A DNA stretch of 64,000 nucleotides from positions 2,852,001 through 2,916,000 of the forward strand of contig NZ_BAABKV010000001.1 of the NCBI RefSeq assembly GCF_039544005.1. Reading direction: 5' to 3'. How positions within the stretch are numbered: position 1 is the first letter of the stretch; each line of letters starts with the position of its first letter. Position numbers and translations under genes: made by a program. The stretch comes from Kitasatospora paranensis. GTDB lineage: Bacteria > Actinomycetota > Actinomycetes > Streptomycetales > Streptomycetaceae. This document shows, piece after piece, positions 37,440-46,947 of this stretch. Below the pieces are notes generated by a model, which saw only the letters and a program-made list of their open reading frames with translations, ran no database searches and was not told the DNA's origin.

Positions 37440-38642
37440 TCAGCCGAGTCCGTTGCGTCGGGTGGCAAGGTAGGTGCGTTCCGACTGGTTGCCGGTGAGC
37501 CGGGCGGCGGTGTCCAGCGCCCGTGCGGCTTCTGTGGTGCGTCCGAGGCGGGCGAGGAGGTCACCGCGGACGGCGTGGAACAGGTAGTAGTGACCGAGGT
37601 CGAGGTCGTCCACCAGATCGAGGGCCGCCTGCGGGCCGTGCACCTCGGCGAGGGCGACCGCGCGGTTGAGTGCGGCGACCGGGCCGGCGTCGAAGTGCAG
37701 GAGCCGGTCGTACAGCGCGAGGATCTGGGTCCAATCGGTGACGGGGTCGGTGTGCACCGCGTTGATCGCGGCAAGGATCTGGTAGCGGCCGGGCCGGTTG
37801 CGGCGCAGGCAGGCGCGGACGATCGCGCGGCCCTCGACGACCAGGTCGGTGTTCCACCGGGTGCGGTCCTGGTCGGCGAGGCGGACGAAGGCTCCGGTCG
37901 GGTCGGTACGGGCGTCGCGGCGGGCGTCGATCAGCAGCATCAGGGCAAGGAGTCCGGCGGCCTCGGACTCGTCGGGCATGAGCTCGACCAGGAGGCGGGC
38001 GAGGCGGATCGCCTCGGCGCACAGGTCCTCGCGGACGAGGCCGGGGCCGGACGAGGCGACGTAACCCTCGTTGAAGATCAGGTAGAGGACGGCGAGGACC
38101 GCGCGGAGGCGGTCGGGCAGGTCGGCGTCGCGGGGCACCCGGTAGGGGATCCCGGCGTCGCGGATCTTCGCCTTCGCGCGCACCAGGCGCTGGGCCATCG
38201 TGGGCTCGGACACGAGGAAGGCGTGGGCGATCTCGGTGGTGGTGAGTCCGCCCAGCAGCCGCAGGGTCAGCGCGACCTGGGCGGGCATCGCCAGGGCCGG
38301 GTGACAGCAGGTGAACACCAGCCGCAGGCGGTCGTCGCGCACGGGGCCTTCCTCCTCGGGTTCGTCGGGGGCGTGCAGGAGCCGTGCCTGGGCGTGCTTG
38401 TGTGCGCGGAGCGCTTCGCGTCGCAGGTGGTCGATGGCCCGGTGGCGGGCGGTGGTGATGATCCAGCCGGCCGGACTGGGTGGCATGCCGTCGGCCGGCC
38501 AGCGTTCCAGGGCCGTGGTGAAGGCGTCGGCGACGGCATCCTCGGCCGTGCCGATGTCGCCGAGTCCGCGCACGAGTACGGCGACGGCTCTGCCGTACTC
38601 GGCGCGGAACACGGCCGCGATCTGGTCCGGGGTCGGATTCAA
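37440..38642 (-). CDS. ECF sigma factor of the ECF42/SigJ type with C-terminal TPR-like extension
   Basis: The 400-residue protein starts with sigma region 2 ([57 protein letters not shown]) and region 4 ([54 protein letters not shown]). A 200-residue helical C-terminal extension ([60 protein letters not shown]) is the hallmark of the ECF42 group. The TTG start overlaps the YciI stop (TTGA), a tight coupling. ECF42 factors are normally linked to YciI (DGPF) proteins, as here. Confidence 0.9.
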   Translation of the reverse strand: MNPTPDQIAAVFRAEYGRAVAVLVRGLGDIGTAEDAVADAFTTALERWPADGMPPSPAGWIITTARHRAIDHLRREALRAHKHAQARLLHAPDEPEEEGPVRDDRLRLVFTCCHPALAMPAQVALTLRLLGGLTTTEIAHAFLVSEPTMAQRLVRAKAKIRDAGIPYRVPRDADLPDRLRAVLAVLYLIFNEGYVASSGPGLVREDLCAEAIRLARLLVELMPDESEAAGLLALMLLIDARRDARTDPTGAFVRLADQDRTRWNTDLVVEGRAIVRACLRRNRPGRYQILAAINAVHTDPVTDWTQILALYDRLLHFDAGPVAALNRAVALAEVHGPQAALDLVDDLDLGHYYLFHAVRGDLLARLGRTTEAARALDTAARLTGNQSERTYLATRRNGLG

Positions 38643-38979
38643 TACGGTTCGACGTCCTGGAACGGGCGGACTTCGATCGGGAGCGTCGTCGCGGCGGCGG
38701 CCTTGCGGCCCCACGCCAGCGCCGCGTCCAGGTCCGGTGCGGTGATCACCCAGACCCCGCCGACGTGCTCCTTTCCTCGACGTAGGGGCCGTCGGTGAGC
38801 AGGCCGTCGGCGTGGACGACGGTGGCCGTGCTCGGGGCGTGCAGGCCGCCGGTGAACACCCAGGAGCCGCTGTCGCGCAGTTCCTCGTTGAACCGGTGCA
38901 GGTCGGCCTCGATCCGGGCCATGGCTTCGGGGTCCGCCTTGCCTTCGGGCTGGTAGATCGACAGGAGGTACTTCGGCAT
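38639..38979 (-). CDS. YciI (DGPF) family protein (frameshifted in this sequence)
   Basis: The restored protein is about 113 residues: [46 protein letters not shown], then [42 protein letters not shown]. The DGPYxExKE signature identifies the YciI/DGPF family. Adding one base to the T3 run at 38772-38774 restores the frame. The stop overlaps the sigma factor start. DGPF proteins are conserved ECF42 partners of unknown activity. Confidence 0.88.
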
Positions 38980-38985
38980 GGGTTC

Positions 38986-39570
38986 CTACCTGCGGGTGTA
39001 GTCGGCGATGATCACGCCCCTGGTGGTGGGGACGCTGCCGGTGAGTTCGAACTCGGTCAGCGGGGCGGAGCCCTCGAACAGCCGGGTGCCGGTGCCGAGG
39101 GTGAGCGGGTGGATCAGCAGCCGGTAGTTGTCGACCAGGCCGGCCGCGTGCAGGTCGCGGACCAGCGAGGTGCTGCCGATGATCGTGAGGTCCTTGCCGC
39201 CCTCGGCCTTGAGCTCGGCCACCGTCTCCGTGGCGTCGCCGGACAGCAGGATCGAGTTCTGCCAGGCGTCGGCGTTCTCCAGCGTCCGGGAGGCGACGTA
39301 CTTGGTGGCCGCGTTCATGTGCGTGGTGAACGGGTTCCCGTCGGTGCGGGTGCTCCAGGCGGTGATGAAGTCGTTCCAGGTCCGGTGGCCGAACAGCATG
39401 TCGGTGGGCTTGCTCATGCTCTTGCCCATCTCCTGGCCCATGACCGCGTCGTTGTAGGGACCGCCCCAGCCGCCGTGGGTGAATCCGCCGCGGGTGTCCT
39501 CGTCCGGACGGCCCAGGCCCTGCACGACGCCGTCGAGGGTGATGGACAGAGTGACGTTGACCTTGCGCAT
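38986..39570 (-). CDS. Dihydrofolate reductase family protein (RibD C-terminal-like)
   Basis: The 194-residue protein begins [25 protein letters not shown] and has [36 protein letters not shown] and [38 protein letters not shown], typical of YwjB/YyaP-like DHFR-family reductases. It would use NADPH; the substrate is unknown. It is the first gene of the YciI-sigma operon, six bases before yciI, and lies 54 bases downstream of a candidate ECF promoter. Confidence 0.87.
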   Translation of the reverse strand: MRKVNVTLSITLDGVVQGLGRPDEDTRGGFTHGGWGGPYNDAVMGQEMGKSMSKPTDMLFGHRTWNDFITAWSTRTDGNPFTTHMNAATKYVASRTLENADAWQNSILLSGDATETVAELKAEGGKDLTIIGSTSLVRDLHAAGLVDNYRLLIHPLTLGTGTRLFEGSAPLTEFELTGSVPTTRGVIIADYTRR

Positions 39571-39623
39571 CACACGTTCCCTTGCTCCGGTGGACCGCTC
39601 TCCTGCGGCCCGTTTCACCCCCT

Positions 39624-39651
39624 GTACGAACGCCCGACGGCCAAATCGACA
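39624..39651 (-). promoter_or_regulatory. Candidate ECF42 promoter (TGTCGA ... CGTAC)
   Basis: On the minus strand TGTCGA (39646-39651) matches the known ECF42 -35 element exactly. CGTAC (39624-39628) follows at 17 bases and only roughly resembles the CG(A/T)C -10 element. It lies 54 bases upstream of the DHFR-family start and would allow the sigma factor to drive its own operon. Confidence is limited by the imperfect -10. Confidence 0.4.
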
Positions 39652-39829
39652 CAGGCGCGAGATTTTCCCTCCCACCGGGATCATCTCCCCGGGCGGAGAT
39701 CCTGGGCCACATCCGGATCGGGCTGACGATGAACGTCTGCGCCCACGTCACCCAGGACTCCCCGCAGGATGCCCTGGCGAACACGGATCGGCTGCCGCGT
39801 CGGCGCCGTTGATGTCGGATGGGGATGTC

Positions 39830-39874
39830 AGAAGCCCCGGGCGGGGAGCTTCGCGCTCCCCGCCCGGGGCTTCT
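39830..39874. terminator. Perfect 20-bp hairpin near tRNA-Val
   Basis: A 20-bp perfect stem (39830-39849 with 39855-39874; loop TTCGC) lies 17 bases beyond the tRNA 3' end on the minus strand. It is the natural terminator of the tRNA transcript. No T-run follows. Confidence 0.75.
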
Positions 39875-39890
39875 GTGCCGGTCGATGCTG

Positions 39891-39962
39891 TGGGCGCAGA
39901 CGGTTTCGAACCGCCGACATCCGCCTTGTAAGGGCGGCGCTCTACCGCTGAGCTATGCGCCC
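39891..39962 (-). tRNA. tRNA-Val (anticodon UAC)
   Basis: The minus strand folds into a full cloverleaf: acceptor GGGCGCA/TGCGCCC, D arm GCTC/GAGC, anticodon stem CCGCC/GGCGG with loop CTTACAA (anticodon TAC), T arm GGCGG-TTCGAAA-CCGTC and discriminator A. The CCA end is not encoded. It reads GUA (and probably GUG) codons, which are rare in this G+C-rich genome. A strong hairpin lies just downstream. Confidence 0.93.
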
Positions 39963-40091
39963 GGACCGTCGCGTGCGGGAGTCCCGGGTGTGCGACGAAG
40001 GCCTAGCGTACCCGGTCCGGGCGGCGGGCCGCCGCCACCGAAGGCCCGGGGTCGGGAGAGGGGTGCCGGGCGGGTGGGGTGATCGGGAACA

Positions 40092-41387
40092 ATGGGCCTG
40101 GATCGGGCGTACGAGCTGAGCAGGGAGCGCGTGGTGAGGGTGGCCGGCGGTGGCGGCGGGCGGGGCGGCTGGTGGCGTCGGGGCGAAGGGGCGCGGGCGG
40201 AGGCCTCGGCGGCCCGGGACGCCGCCCAGCAGGCGTTCTACGAACTGGATTCGGCACAGCGGGATGCCCGGCTGGCCCTGGAGACGATCCGGTCCGCGGA
40301 GGACGCGGCGGCCTCCGCGCGGGCGGAGGCCGACTTCCGGGAGCTGTCGGCGCGGATCGACCAGGTGACCGTGGCCTACCTGTCCGCCCTGGACGCGGAG
40401 GACCTGGAGGCCCCGGAGCTGGAGCCGGGCGCGGCCTCCCGGGCGAAGCGGCAGCTGGAGCAGTCGCGGAACGAGCTGGAGGCCAAGCGCACCGAGCTGG
40501 ACGCCTTCGTCCGGCGCGTGCAGCCGATGGTGGAGCGCGCCGAGGCGCAGCTCGTCCGGGTGGTGCCCGCGGTGGAGAAGGCGAAGCAGGCGCTGCTGGG
40601 GGCGACCACGGCGCTGGAAGGGGTCCGGGCGGCCGGCCTGAAGGCGGACGATCTGGCCGCGCGGCTGGCCGAGCTGGCGCCGGAGCTGTCCCGGCTGAAC
40701 GAGGGGGTGGCCCGGCACGGGGTCGCGGCCACCCTGCGGCGGGCCGAGGACGTGCAGCAGCGGGCGGAGGCGCTCCGCGGCCAGGCGGAGCAGTTGCCGG
40801 AGCGGGCCCGTGAGATCGACCGCCGGGTGGGGAGCCTGCGCACGCGCATCCAGGCGCTGGAGACCCGGGCGGGGACGGTCGAGCCCGCGCTGAGCGAGCT
40901 GCGGCGGCGGTTCTCGGTGTCGTGCTGGCAGGACCTGCAGCGGGTGCCGGCCCAGACCGCGGAGGCGGTCGCGACGGCCGGGGCGAAGCTGGCCGAGGCG
41001 GCGCGGGCGCGCGACGGACAGCGCTGGGCGGACGCCACCGGCGCGATCGGCACCGTGCGCGCCGTGCTGGAGACGGCCGAGGGCGCGGTGGCGGCGGTCA
41101 ACGACCGGCTGCGGCAGTTGAACGAGGTCTCGCACGACCCGCACAAGGAGATCGAGCGGGCCCGGTTCGCGCTGCGGGACGCCCAGCGGCTGGCGATGGC
41201 CGGCCGGCAGACGCCGGACCCGCGGCACGCGGCGCCGCTGGACGCGGCGGTGGCGCGACTGGACCGTGCGGTGGCGCAGTTGGAGGAGGCCGGACGGCAT
41301 CCCGACTACTGGCACTTCCTCACCGAGTTGGCGGCTGTGCGGGAGAGCGCCGCGGGCGTGGTCGCGATGATCCGGGGGACGCACTGA
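40092..41387 (+). CDS. Long coiled-coil protein of unknown function
   Basis: The 431-residue protein is almost entirely helical and charged, with Ala/Glu/Arg heptads (ARAEASAARDAAQQAFYELDSAQRDARLALETIRSAEDAA is followed by further coils to about residue 290). A basic Gly-rich N-terminal part (VAGGGGGRGGWWRRG) precedes it. The C-terminal third is another helical domain (RWADATGAIGTVRAVLETAEGAVAAVNDRL). Similar conserved coiled-coil proteins occur in streptomycetes without a known role. The ATG at 40092 has only GGGAAC upstream; GTG at 40131 or 40134 after AGGGAG is an alternative start. No membrane segment is seen. Confidence 0.75.
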   Translation: MGLDRAYELSRERVVRVAGGGGGRGGWWRRGEGARAEASAARDAAQQAFYELDSAQRDARLALETIRSAEDAAASARAEADFRELSARIDQVTVAYLSALDAEDLEAPELEPGAASRAKRQLEQSRNELEAKRTELDAFVRRVQPMVERAEAQLVRVVPAVEKAKQALLGATTALEGVRAAGLKADDLAARLAELAPELSRLNEGVARHGVAATLRRAEDVQQRAEALRGQAEQLPERAREIDRRVGSLRTRIQALETRAGTVEPALSELRRRFSVSCWQDLQRVPAQTAEAVATAGAKLAEAARARDGQRWADATGAIGTVRAVLETAEGAVAAVNDRLRQLNEVSHDPHKEIERARFALRDAQRLAMAGRQTPDPRHAAPLDAAVARLDRAVAQLEEAGRHPDYWHFLTELAAVRESAAGVVAMIRGTH

Positions 41388-41464
41388 GCGGCCGCCGGGG
41401 CTCGTCCCGCGCGGTCGCCCACCCCCACATTACCCACGGGTAACATGCTTGCTAGGCTCGCGCC

Positions 41465-41964
41465 ATGGCACGCAAGCGCGCACTCTCCGCCGCCACCTTC
41501 CGGCGCGGCATCAACCTCTGGCCGCCGTTCCTGTTCGCCGGCATCCGCGTCATGTCGGTCGGCGCGGACTACCGCAGCGCCCGCGTCCGGCTGCGGCTCC
41601 GGCGGTCCAACCGCAACTGGGTCGGCACCCACTTCGGCGGTTCGCTCTTCGCGATGACCGACCCGTTCTGGATGCTGCTGGTGATGCAGAACCTGGGCCC
41701 GGACTACTACGTCTGGGACAGCGCGGCGGAGATCCGGTTCGTCTCCCCGGGCGCGGCGACGTGTTCGCCGACTTCGAGCTCACCGACGACCGGCTGACCG
41801 AGATCCGGGCGCTGACCGCCGACGGCGACAAGGCGCTGGTCTGGTTCGACACCGACGTCCTCGCCGCCGACGGCACGCTGGTCGCGACCGTCCGCAAGCA
41901 GGTCTACGTGCGGCCGAAGCCGCAGCACGAGCCGCAGCGTGCGTCGGTGGCTACTGCCGCCTGA
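41465..41964 (+). CDS. DUF4442 (hotdog-fold) protein (frameshifted in this sequence)
   Basis: The product begins MARKRALSAATFRRGINLWPPFLFAGIRVMSVGADYRSARVRLRLRRSNRNWVGTHFGGSLFAMTDPFWMLLVMQNL and continues in another frame with DVFADFELTDDRLTEIRALTADGDKALVWFDTDVLAADGTLVATVRKQVYVR. Both parts match DUF4442, a thioesterase-like hotdog fold. Adding one C to the run at 41745-41748 joins them, giving 166 residues. Substrate is unknown. It precedes the FmdB-type gene on the same strand. Confidence 0.85.
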
Positions 41965-41989
41965 CCCGGCCGGTCGGTACCCTGCCGGT

Positions 41990-42214
41990 ATGCCACGCTA
42001 CGACTTCCGCTGCCGCTCCTGCGGCGCCACCTTCGAACTCCGCCGCACCATGGCGCAGGCCAACGACCCCGCGGTCTGCCCCGAGGGGCACCCGGACACC
42101 GTGAAGCTGCTCTCCACCGTCGCCGTCACCGGCGGCTCGGCCGCCGCGGCCGCCCCCGCGCCCGCGTCCGGTGGCGGTGGCGGTGGGTGCTGCGGCGGCG
42201 GCTGCTGCGGCTGA
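41990..42214 (+). CDS. FmdB family zinc ribbon protein
   Basis: The 74-residue protein starts MPRYDFRCRSCGATFELRRTM with the first zinc pair Cys8/Cys11; the second site is CPEGH (Cys30, His34). This is the FmdB/CxxC ribbon of putative regulatory proteins. The Ala/Gly-rich tail ends CCGGGCCG with four more cysteines, a common streptomycete extension. Function is unknown; it may bind metal or nucleic acid. Confidence 0.88.
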   Translation: MPRYDFRCRSCGATFELRRTMAQANDPAVCPEGHPDTVKLLSTVAVTGGSAAAAAPAPASGGGGGGCCGGGCCG

Positions 42215-42223
42215 CCGACGCGG

Positions 42224-42254
42224 GGTGCGTCCCGGGGCGGGCCCGGGACGCACC
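42224..42254. terminator. Hairpin between convergent FmdB-type and HAD genes
   Basis: A 13-bp perfect stem (42224-42236 with 42242-42254; loop GCGGG) starts ten bases after the FmdB-type stop and lies 25 bases from the HAD gene stop. It would serve both transcripts. Confidence 0.65.
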
Positions 42255-42278
42255 GGATCGGGCCGGATCGGGCCGGAC

Positions 42279-43121
42279 CTAGGCCCGGACGGACGCCCCG
42301 GCGCGGACGCGCTCCAGCATCCGGCGGACGATCTCCTCGCCCGCCGCGACACCGATCTCGGACAGGGCGGTGACCCCGGGCGCCGTCCAGCCGGAGTCGG
42401 CGAGCTCACCGTGCCCGGGACGCCAGCCGTGCTCGGCGGCGAGCAGCAGCTCGGCGTCCAGCAGCGAGTCACCGGCGGTGAGCACGGTCGCCGCGCCGGT
42501 GCGCCGCTCCACCTCGGCGAGCGCGGCGCTCTTGGTGAGCGGCGCGGGCACGGCGTACACCTTGCGGCCCTGCAGCGAGATCGTCCAGCCGCGCTCGGCG
42601 CACCAGGCGGTCAGCTCGTCCAGCCAGCCAGCCGGCAGGTCCGCCCGCTCGACCACCAGGTACGCGAAGAGGTCCTCGGCGACGCGCCGCTTGTGGGTCC
42701 ACTCCGGGTCCGCCGCGATGGCCAGGTGCTCGACCACCTCGGCGAGCGGGGCGCTGGCCGCGTCGAGCCGGCCGCGCACCTCGGCGTGCCAGTCGCGGTC
42801 GACGACGCCGTCCACCAGCAGGTGGCCGCCGTTGGCGCAGATCGCGTAGCGCGGGATCCAGCCCGGCGTCGGGCCGGGCAGGTTGACCCGCTCGTACTGG
42901 GCGCGGGTGCGGGTGGTGGCGGGGACGAAGACGGCCAGCCGGGTCAGTTCGACGAGCAGCTCGGCGGCCTGCTCGGTCATGAACGAGAGCGCCCGGCCGT
43001 CGTTGACCTCCACCGAGAGCAGCCGTGGCGCGAGCCGGTCCGGCACGTCCAGGGCCAGCGCCCGGTTGGAGTAGATCAGGGTGCGGTCGAGGTCGCTCGC
43101 GACCAGGAACTGACTCGGCAT
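42279..43121 (-). CDS. HAD family phosphatase of the Ter-associated module
   Basis: The 280-residue protein has HAD motif I ASDLDRTLIYS (Asp10, Asp12), a cap region and motif III/IV TKSAALAEVERR...LTAGDSLLDAELL. It belongs to the HAD IIB (Cof/SPP-like) group. Its ATG shares one base with the stop of the upstream StiP-family gene (TGATG). In Ter systems a HAD phosphatase sits with a phosphoribosyltransferase and a C-C lyase in a predicted nucleoside-like metabolite pathway, and this gene fits that place. Confidence 0.87.
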   Translation of the reverse strand: MPSQFLVASDLDRTLIYSNRALALDVPDRLAPRLLSVEVNDGRALSFMTEQAAELLVELTRLAVFVPATTRTRAQYERVNLPGPTPGWIPRYAICANGGHLLVDGVVDRDWHAEVRGRLDAASAPLAEVVEHLAIAADPEWTHKRRVAEDLFAYLVVERADLPAGWLDELTAWCAERGWTISLQGRKVYAVPAPLTKSAALAEVERRTGAATVLTAGDSLLDAELLLAAEHGWRPGHGELADSGWTAPGVTALSEIGVAAGEEIVRRMLERVRAGASVRA

Positions 43122-44302
43122 CAACTGTCCTTCGTTGCAAGGTCCGTACCGTCGGCGGAAGCCACCGCCGTACCGTCGGCGCCGGTCGCGCCGCGGGTGA
43201 AGCGCGGGTGGATCAGACCCACGCAGGAGTACGGCAGGTCGTCCACCTCCTCCACCGGTACTCCGCGCTGCTCGGCGAGCAGGCGGACGTGGTCCAGGTC
43301 GGCCCCGGCGCCCCGGCGGGCGAGCACCCGCCACGGCACCCGGCGCAGCATCACCCGGGTGGTCTCCCCCACGCCGGGCTTGACCAGGTTGACGTTGTCG
43401 ATCCCGTACTCGGTGCTGATCCGCTCGACGGCGGCCCAGCCCTCCCAGGTCGGGGTGCGGTCCGCGCCCTCCAGGGCGTCGGCGGCGGCCACCGCGGCGG
43501 CGCGGACGGCGGGGAAGTGCGCGACGACGGCGGCCAGGAAGTCGCCGGAGACGTCCGCCCCCGCCAGGTCGCGGTAGAACTTGGCGCCGTGGAAGTCCGC
43601 CGGGCCGATCAGGTCGGAGCGCAGCACGGTGCGCGAGATCAGGCCGGACACCGTGGAGTTGAGGCAGGCCGACGGGATGAGGAAGTCGTCCCGGGTGCCG
43701 TAGGTGCGCACGCAGCGGCCCGGGTCGGCGAGCACCGCGAGGTCGGGGTCGAAGCCGGTGCCCTCCAGCGCCTCGGCGAGCTCGCGGGTGATCGCGCCCT
43801 TGCCCGTCCAGCCGTCGACGAAGACCACGTCGGCGGCGGCGTGGTGGGCGGCGAGGTGCCGCAGCGCCACGGTGTCGATACCGCGGCCGCGCACGATCGA
43901 GACGGCGTAGTGCGGGGTGTCGATGCCGTGCGCGAAGGCCAGCCAGCGGCGGATCAGGACGCCGACCGGCGTGCCGGCGCGGGCCAGCGAGGCCAGCACC
44001 AGGCCGCGGCCTCGCTCGCGCAGCAGCGTCTCGGCGACGGTGCCGACGCCGAGCGCGACCCGCTCGGCGGACTCGGCCAGGGCCTGCCGGAACAGTTCCT
44101 GGTACTCGGCGCTCGGCTGGTACTCCACCGGCAGCGACTCGGCGTAGTGCGCGCCGCCGGACTGCACGGCCTCCTCGCGCTCCTCGGTCGGCGCCTCCAG
44201 CGTCACCCCGGACAGGTCCTTGAGCAGCCAGACGACGTCCTCGGCGGCGTACGAGGAGAACGCCGGGCCGTACAGCGGGGTGGGCAGCGTGGTGGTGGTC
44301 AT
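43121..44302 (-). CDS. StiP-family cysteine protease-like protein of the Ter module
   Basis: The 393-residue protein matches the StiP (PF11202) family of Ter islands: GPAFSSYAAEDVVWLLKDLSGV near the start, PVEYQPSAEYQELFRQAL, LVLASLARAGTPVGVLIRRWLAF, and VVFVDGWTGKGAITRELAEAL, a phosphoribosyltransferase-like PP-binding turn. SACLNSTVSGLISRTVL holds a conserved cysteine. The family has been called both PRTase-related and cysteine protease; I cannot decide between them. It overlaps the HAD gene by one base and follows the PRTase gene by 47 bases. AAGGCG precedes the ATG. Confidence 0.83.
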   Translation of the reverse strand: MTTTTLPTPLYGPAFSSYAAEDVVWLLKDLSGVTLEAPTEEREEAVQSGGAHYAESLPVEYQPSAEYQELFRQALAESAERVALGVGTVAETLLRERGRGLVLASLARAGTPVGVLIRRWLAFAHGIDTPHYAVSIVRGRGIDTVALRHLAAHHAAADVVFVDGWTGKGAITRELAEALEGTGFDPDLAVLADPGRCVRTYGTRDDFLIPSACLNSTVSGLISRTVLRSDLIGPADFHGAKFYRDLAGADVSGDFLAAVVAHFPAVRAAAVAAADALEGADRTPTWEGWAAVERISTEYGIDNVNLVKPGVGETTRVMLRRVPWRVLARRGAGADLDHVRLLAEQRGVPVEEVDDLPYSCVGLIHPRFTRGATGADGTAVASADGTDLATKDS

Positions 44303-44349
44303 GGGTCGCCTTACCTGGGGTGCACGGTCGATGGTGGGGGGCGGAGGCG

Positions 44350-45666
44350 TCAGCGCGGTGGCCGCGGGCGGTACGCCGGGAGAACGGCGAGCACCACCTG
44401 GTCGGTGACGGCCCGCAGCTGCCCGAGGAGCGCCCGGGGGCCCTCGTGCAGCGCCGCGGTGTCGGCGGGGGTGTCGACGACGAGCACGATCGCGTCGAAC
44501 CGGCGGGCCGGGTCGGTGCCGGGCGCCACGTTGTAGGCGTACCGCTCACCGGGGCCGTCGGCCGGGTCGTCGTGGGCGGGGAAGGCCAGCGCGGTGCGGA
44601 TCGCGTAGCCGGGGTCGTCGACGGCCAGCACCGGGGAGCGGGTTGTGGTGGAGAACCGCACGCGGCCCGGGCCGAGCCGGTCCGCGAGCGCCCCGGCGAG
44701 GCGCAGCGGCGCGTACATCAGCTCCTCGAACCCGAGCACGAGCACCCGGTCGCGGTCGGCGACCAGGTCGGCGACGGGCGCCGCGATCCCGGGCAGCTCC
44801 TTCTCCAGCCGGGCCCGGTGGTCGGGGGTGAAGCCGTGCCGGCCGCCGTCGGGCAGGTCGGCGGGCCAGTCCAGCGCGACCCGGTGGACGGGCGCCGCCG
44901 GGCCGCCGGGGCCGTCCTGGACGGGCTGGGCGTCGATCAGCCGCTGGGCGCGCGGCAGCACGTCGGCGGGCAGGTCGACGCCGCCGACGGCGGTGGCGAC
45001 CAGGTCGACCCGGGCGCCGAGCTCGGCGGCGGCCGCGGCGAGCCGTTCGCGGTCGGCGGCGGTGCGCAGGTCGACCAGGGCGACGACCACGTAGTGCCCG
45101 CGGGGGTGCTCGGCGTGCAGGGCGCGGACGGTGTTCAGCACGGTGTTGCCGGTGGAGAACTCGTCGTCGACCAGCACCAGCGGGCCGTCGCCGGCCAGCA
45201 TCCCGGCGTCCTCGGGCAGCAGCAGGTGCGAGGTGGCGTGCGAGTGCTCCTCCTCGAACCCGCCGACCGGCGCGAGCCCGTCGACCGGCCGCCGGGTGGA
45301 GTGCAGGTACGGGGCGTCCAGGGCGTCGGCGACGCTGTGGCCGAGCGCGGTGGCGGTCTCCGCGTAGCCGAGCACCACGGCGCGGGCGGCGGCCTCGTCG
45401 CCGAGCAGTGCGCGGACGCGGCCGCCGAGCTCCAGCCCGGCGCCGTGCACCACCTCGGGGTGCTGCGGCACGTGCTTGCCGAGGACCTGGGAGACCAGCA
45501 GGTGGGCGCGGCGGGGGTTGCGGCGCAGCGCGAGCCCGATCAGCCCCGGCAGCTCGGGGGACCCGGTGAGGGCGATGTCGAGGCGGTCGGTGACCCACTG
45601 GCCGGACCAGGGCGCCTGCTCGGCGTGCGGTGCGGTCACAACTCCTGCTTTCGGTGGTGCAGACAT
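44350..45666 (-). CDS. Phosphoribosyltransferase domain protein of the Ter module
   Basis: The 438-residue protein has a type I phosphoribosyltransferase domain with the PRPP loop LVLVDDEFSTGNTVLNTVRAL, an N-terminal part with AVVLGYAETATALGHSVADAL, and a C-terminal domain (RVLVLGFEELMYAPLRLAGAL, AYNVAPGTDPARRFDAIVLVVDTP) found in Ter-associated PRTases. The product would be a phosphoribosylated intermediate. A GTG about nine codons in, near GCAGGAG, is an alternative start. Confidence 0.85.
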   Translation of the reverse strand: MSAPPKAGVVTAPHAEQAPWSGQWVTDRLDIALTGSPELPGLIGLALRRNPRRAHLLVSQVLGKHVPQHPEVVHGAGLELGGRVRALLGDEAAARAVVLGYAETATALGHSVADALDAPYLHSTRRPVDGLAPVGGFEEEHSHATSHLLLPEDAGMLAGDGPLVLVDDEFSTGNTVLNTVRALHAEHPRGHYVVVALVDLRTAADRERLAAAAAELGARVDLVATAVGGVDLPADVLPRAQRLIDAQPVQDGPGGPAAPVHRVALDWPADLPDGGRHGFTPDHRARLEKELPGIAAPVADLVADRDRVLVLGFEELMYAPLRLAGALADRLGPGRVRFSTTTRSPVLAVDDPGYAIRTALAFPAHDDPADGPGERYAYNVAPGTDPARRFDAIVLVVDTPADTAALHEGPRALLGQLRAVTDQVVLAVLPAYRPRPPR

Positions 45667-45679
45667 TCGGTGGCGCGGG

Positions 45680-45775
45680 ATCCGCGGGGCGCGCCCGCGG
45701 AGGGCATTGCGGTCGAGGGTACCCAGCTCGGCCGCGGTGCTGGTCGGCCGCGGTGCCGGTCGGCCGGGGTGCGGG
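45680..45775. repeat. Palindrome and short tandem repeat between lyase and PRTase genes
   Basis: TCCGCGGG-gcg-CGCCCGCGGA-like symmetry occurs near 45689-45709. Then a GGTCGGCCGCGGTGCCG-like unit of about 16 bases is repeated nearly three times (about 45727-45775). This is the gap between two co-directional genes. It may be a transcript-processing or attenuation site, or simple repeat drift. Confidence 0.35.
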
Positions 45776-46947
45776 TCAGCCGCAGAGGCAGGCGCCGAGC
45801 AGCTCGGCGAAGCTGACGTCCTCGCGGGCGACGCCGAACACCTCGGCGCGCAGCATCACACGCTCCGCCCAGGCGCGGTGCGGCTTGGCCTCGTTCATCT
45901 TGTTGGTGTACGCGGAGCGCAGCACGCCGCCGCCGTCGCGGTGCCGGCTGAGGATGTCCTGCGCGTCGGAGAACTCCTCGTGGGTGACCACGGAGAGCGC
46001 GTGCACCGCGGGCACGTGGCTGGGGTGGATGCAGGTCTTGCCGAGCAGGCCGTTGGCGCGGTCCAGCTCGATCTCGCGGATCAGGCCGTCGAGGTCGTGC
46101 TCGATGATCCGCTGCCGGACGCCGTCCGCGGGCGGCTGCGCCTCGGCGAACGGGGTGCGGCGCAGCTGCGGCTTGAACATCCGCTCCTGGACGGGGAAGT
46201 ACTCCCAGACCGGGCCGGTGACGGTGTACCCGGTGCCGTCGGCCCGGCCGAGCACGTTGACCACGTCGCCGATGACGCCGGCGACCAGCGCCACGTCGTA
46301 GGCGGTCAGATCGGGCGAGCGGCGCAGCCCGTACGCGGAGCAGAGGTCGGTGACGCCGAGCCGGACGGCGAGGATGCGCTCGCGGTACTTCTCCAGCAGC
46401 CGGGCGATGCCGAACAGCTGGTCGCGGCGGGTCTCCAGGTGGGCGAGTTCGGGCGACTCGAGCACCGGCATGGCGAACAGCCGCTGCCCGGACTCCTCCT
46501 CGGCCGAGGTGAGCGCCTCCAGGAAGGCGCCGCCGCTCTCCTCGGTGAACTTGGGCACCACGAAGCCGGCGAGCACCCGGACGGCCGGGCCGAGCCGGCG
46601 GGTGAGGTCGGTGATCTGCCCGGCGGTGCGGACCCGTACGAACAGCAGCGGGAGCCCTCGGCGCCGTCGGCGGCGAGCGCGCCGAGCTGGGCGACGAGGT
46701 TGTGCTCGGCGTCCGGCACCTCGTGGTCGGCGATCGCGTCCTCAAGGCAGAGCACCATGGAGACCACGCCGCGGGCGGCCTGCTTGCGGATGTCCGTCGC
46801 CAGGGTGCTGCGGGTCGCCGGGCTGTACAGCGTGGCGCCCAGCGCGGTGGAGAGCACGGCCGCCTCGCTGTGCAGGTCGAAGGCGACGGGCTCGCTCAGG
46901 AAGAGCCGACCGCGGACGTCGTCGGCAAGGTGGCCGAAGTGGCGCAA
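45776..46947 (-). CDS. HpcH/HpaI-type aldolase/citrate lyase family protein (frameshifted in this sequence)
   Basis: About 390 residues are expected from the TTG start at 46947 (AGGGAGAG upstream): RHFGHLADDVRGRLFLSEPVAFDLHSEAAVLSTALGATLYSPATR, VVSMVLCLEDAIADHEV (metal Glu/Asp), then, in another frame, VLAGFVVPKFTEESGGAFLEAL, LAVRLGVTDLCSAYGLRRSPDL and GLLGKTCIHPSHVPAVHALSVVTHEEFSDAQDIL (the CIHPxQ motif). Adding one base to the G3 run at 46650-46652 joins the parts. This is the C-C lyase of the Ter biosynthetic module and precedes the PRTase gene. Confidence 0.85.

Noticed and set aside
39582..39812. Possible 76-residue gene between the DHFR-family gene and the tRNA
   Set aside because: No ribosome site, no family resemblance, and it overlaps the promoter region of the sigma operon.
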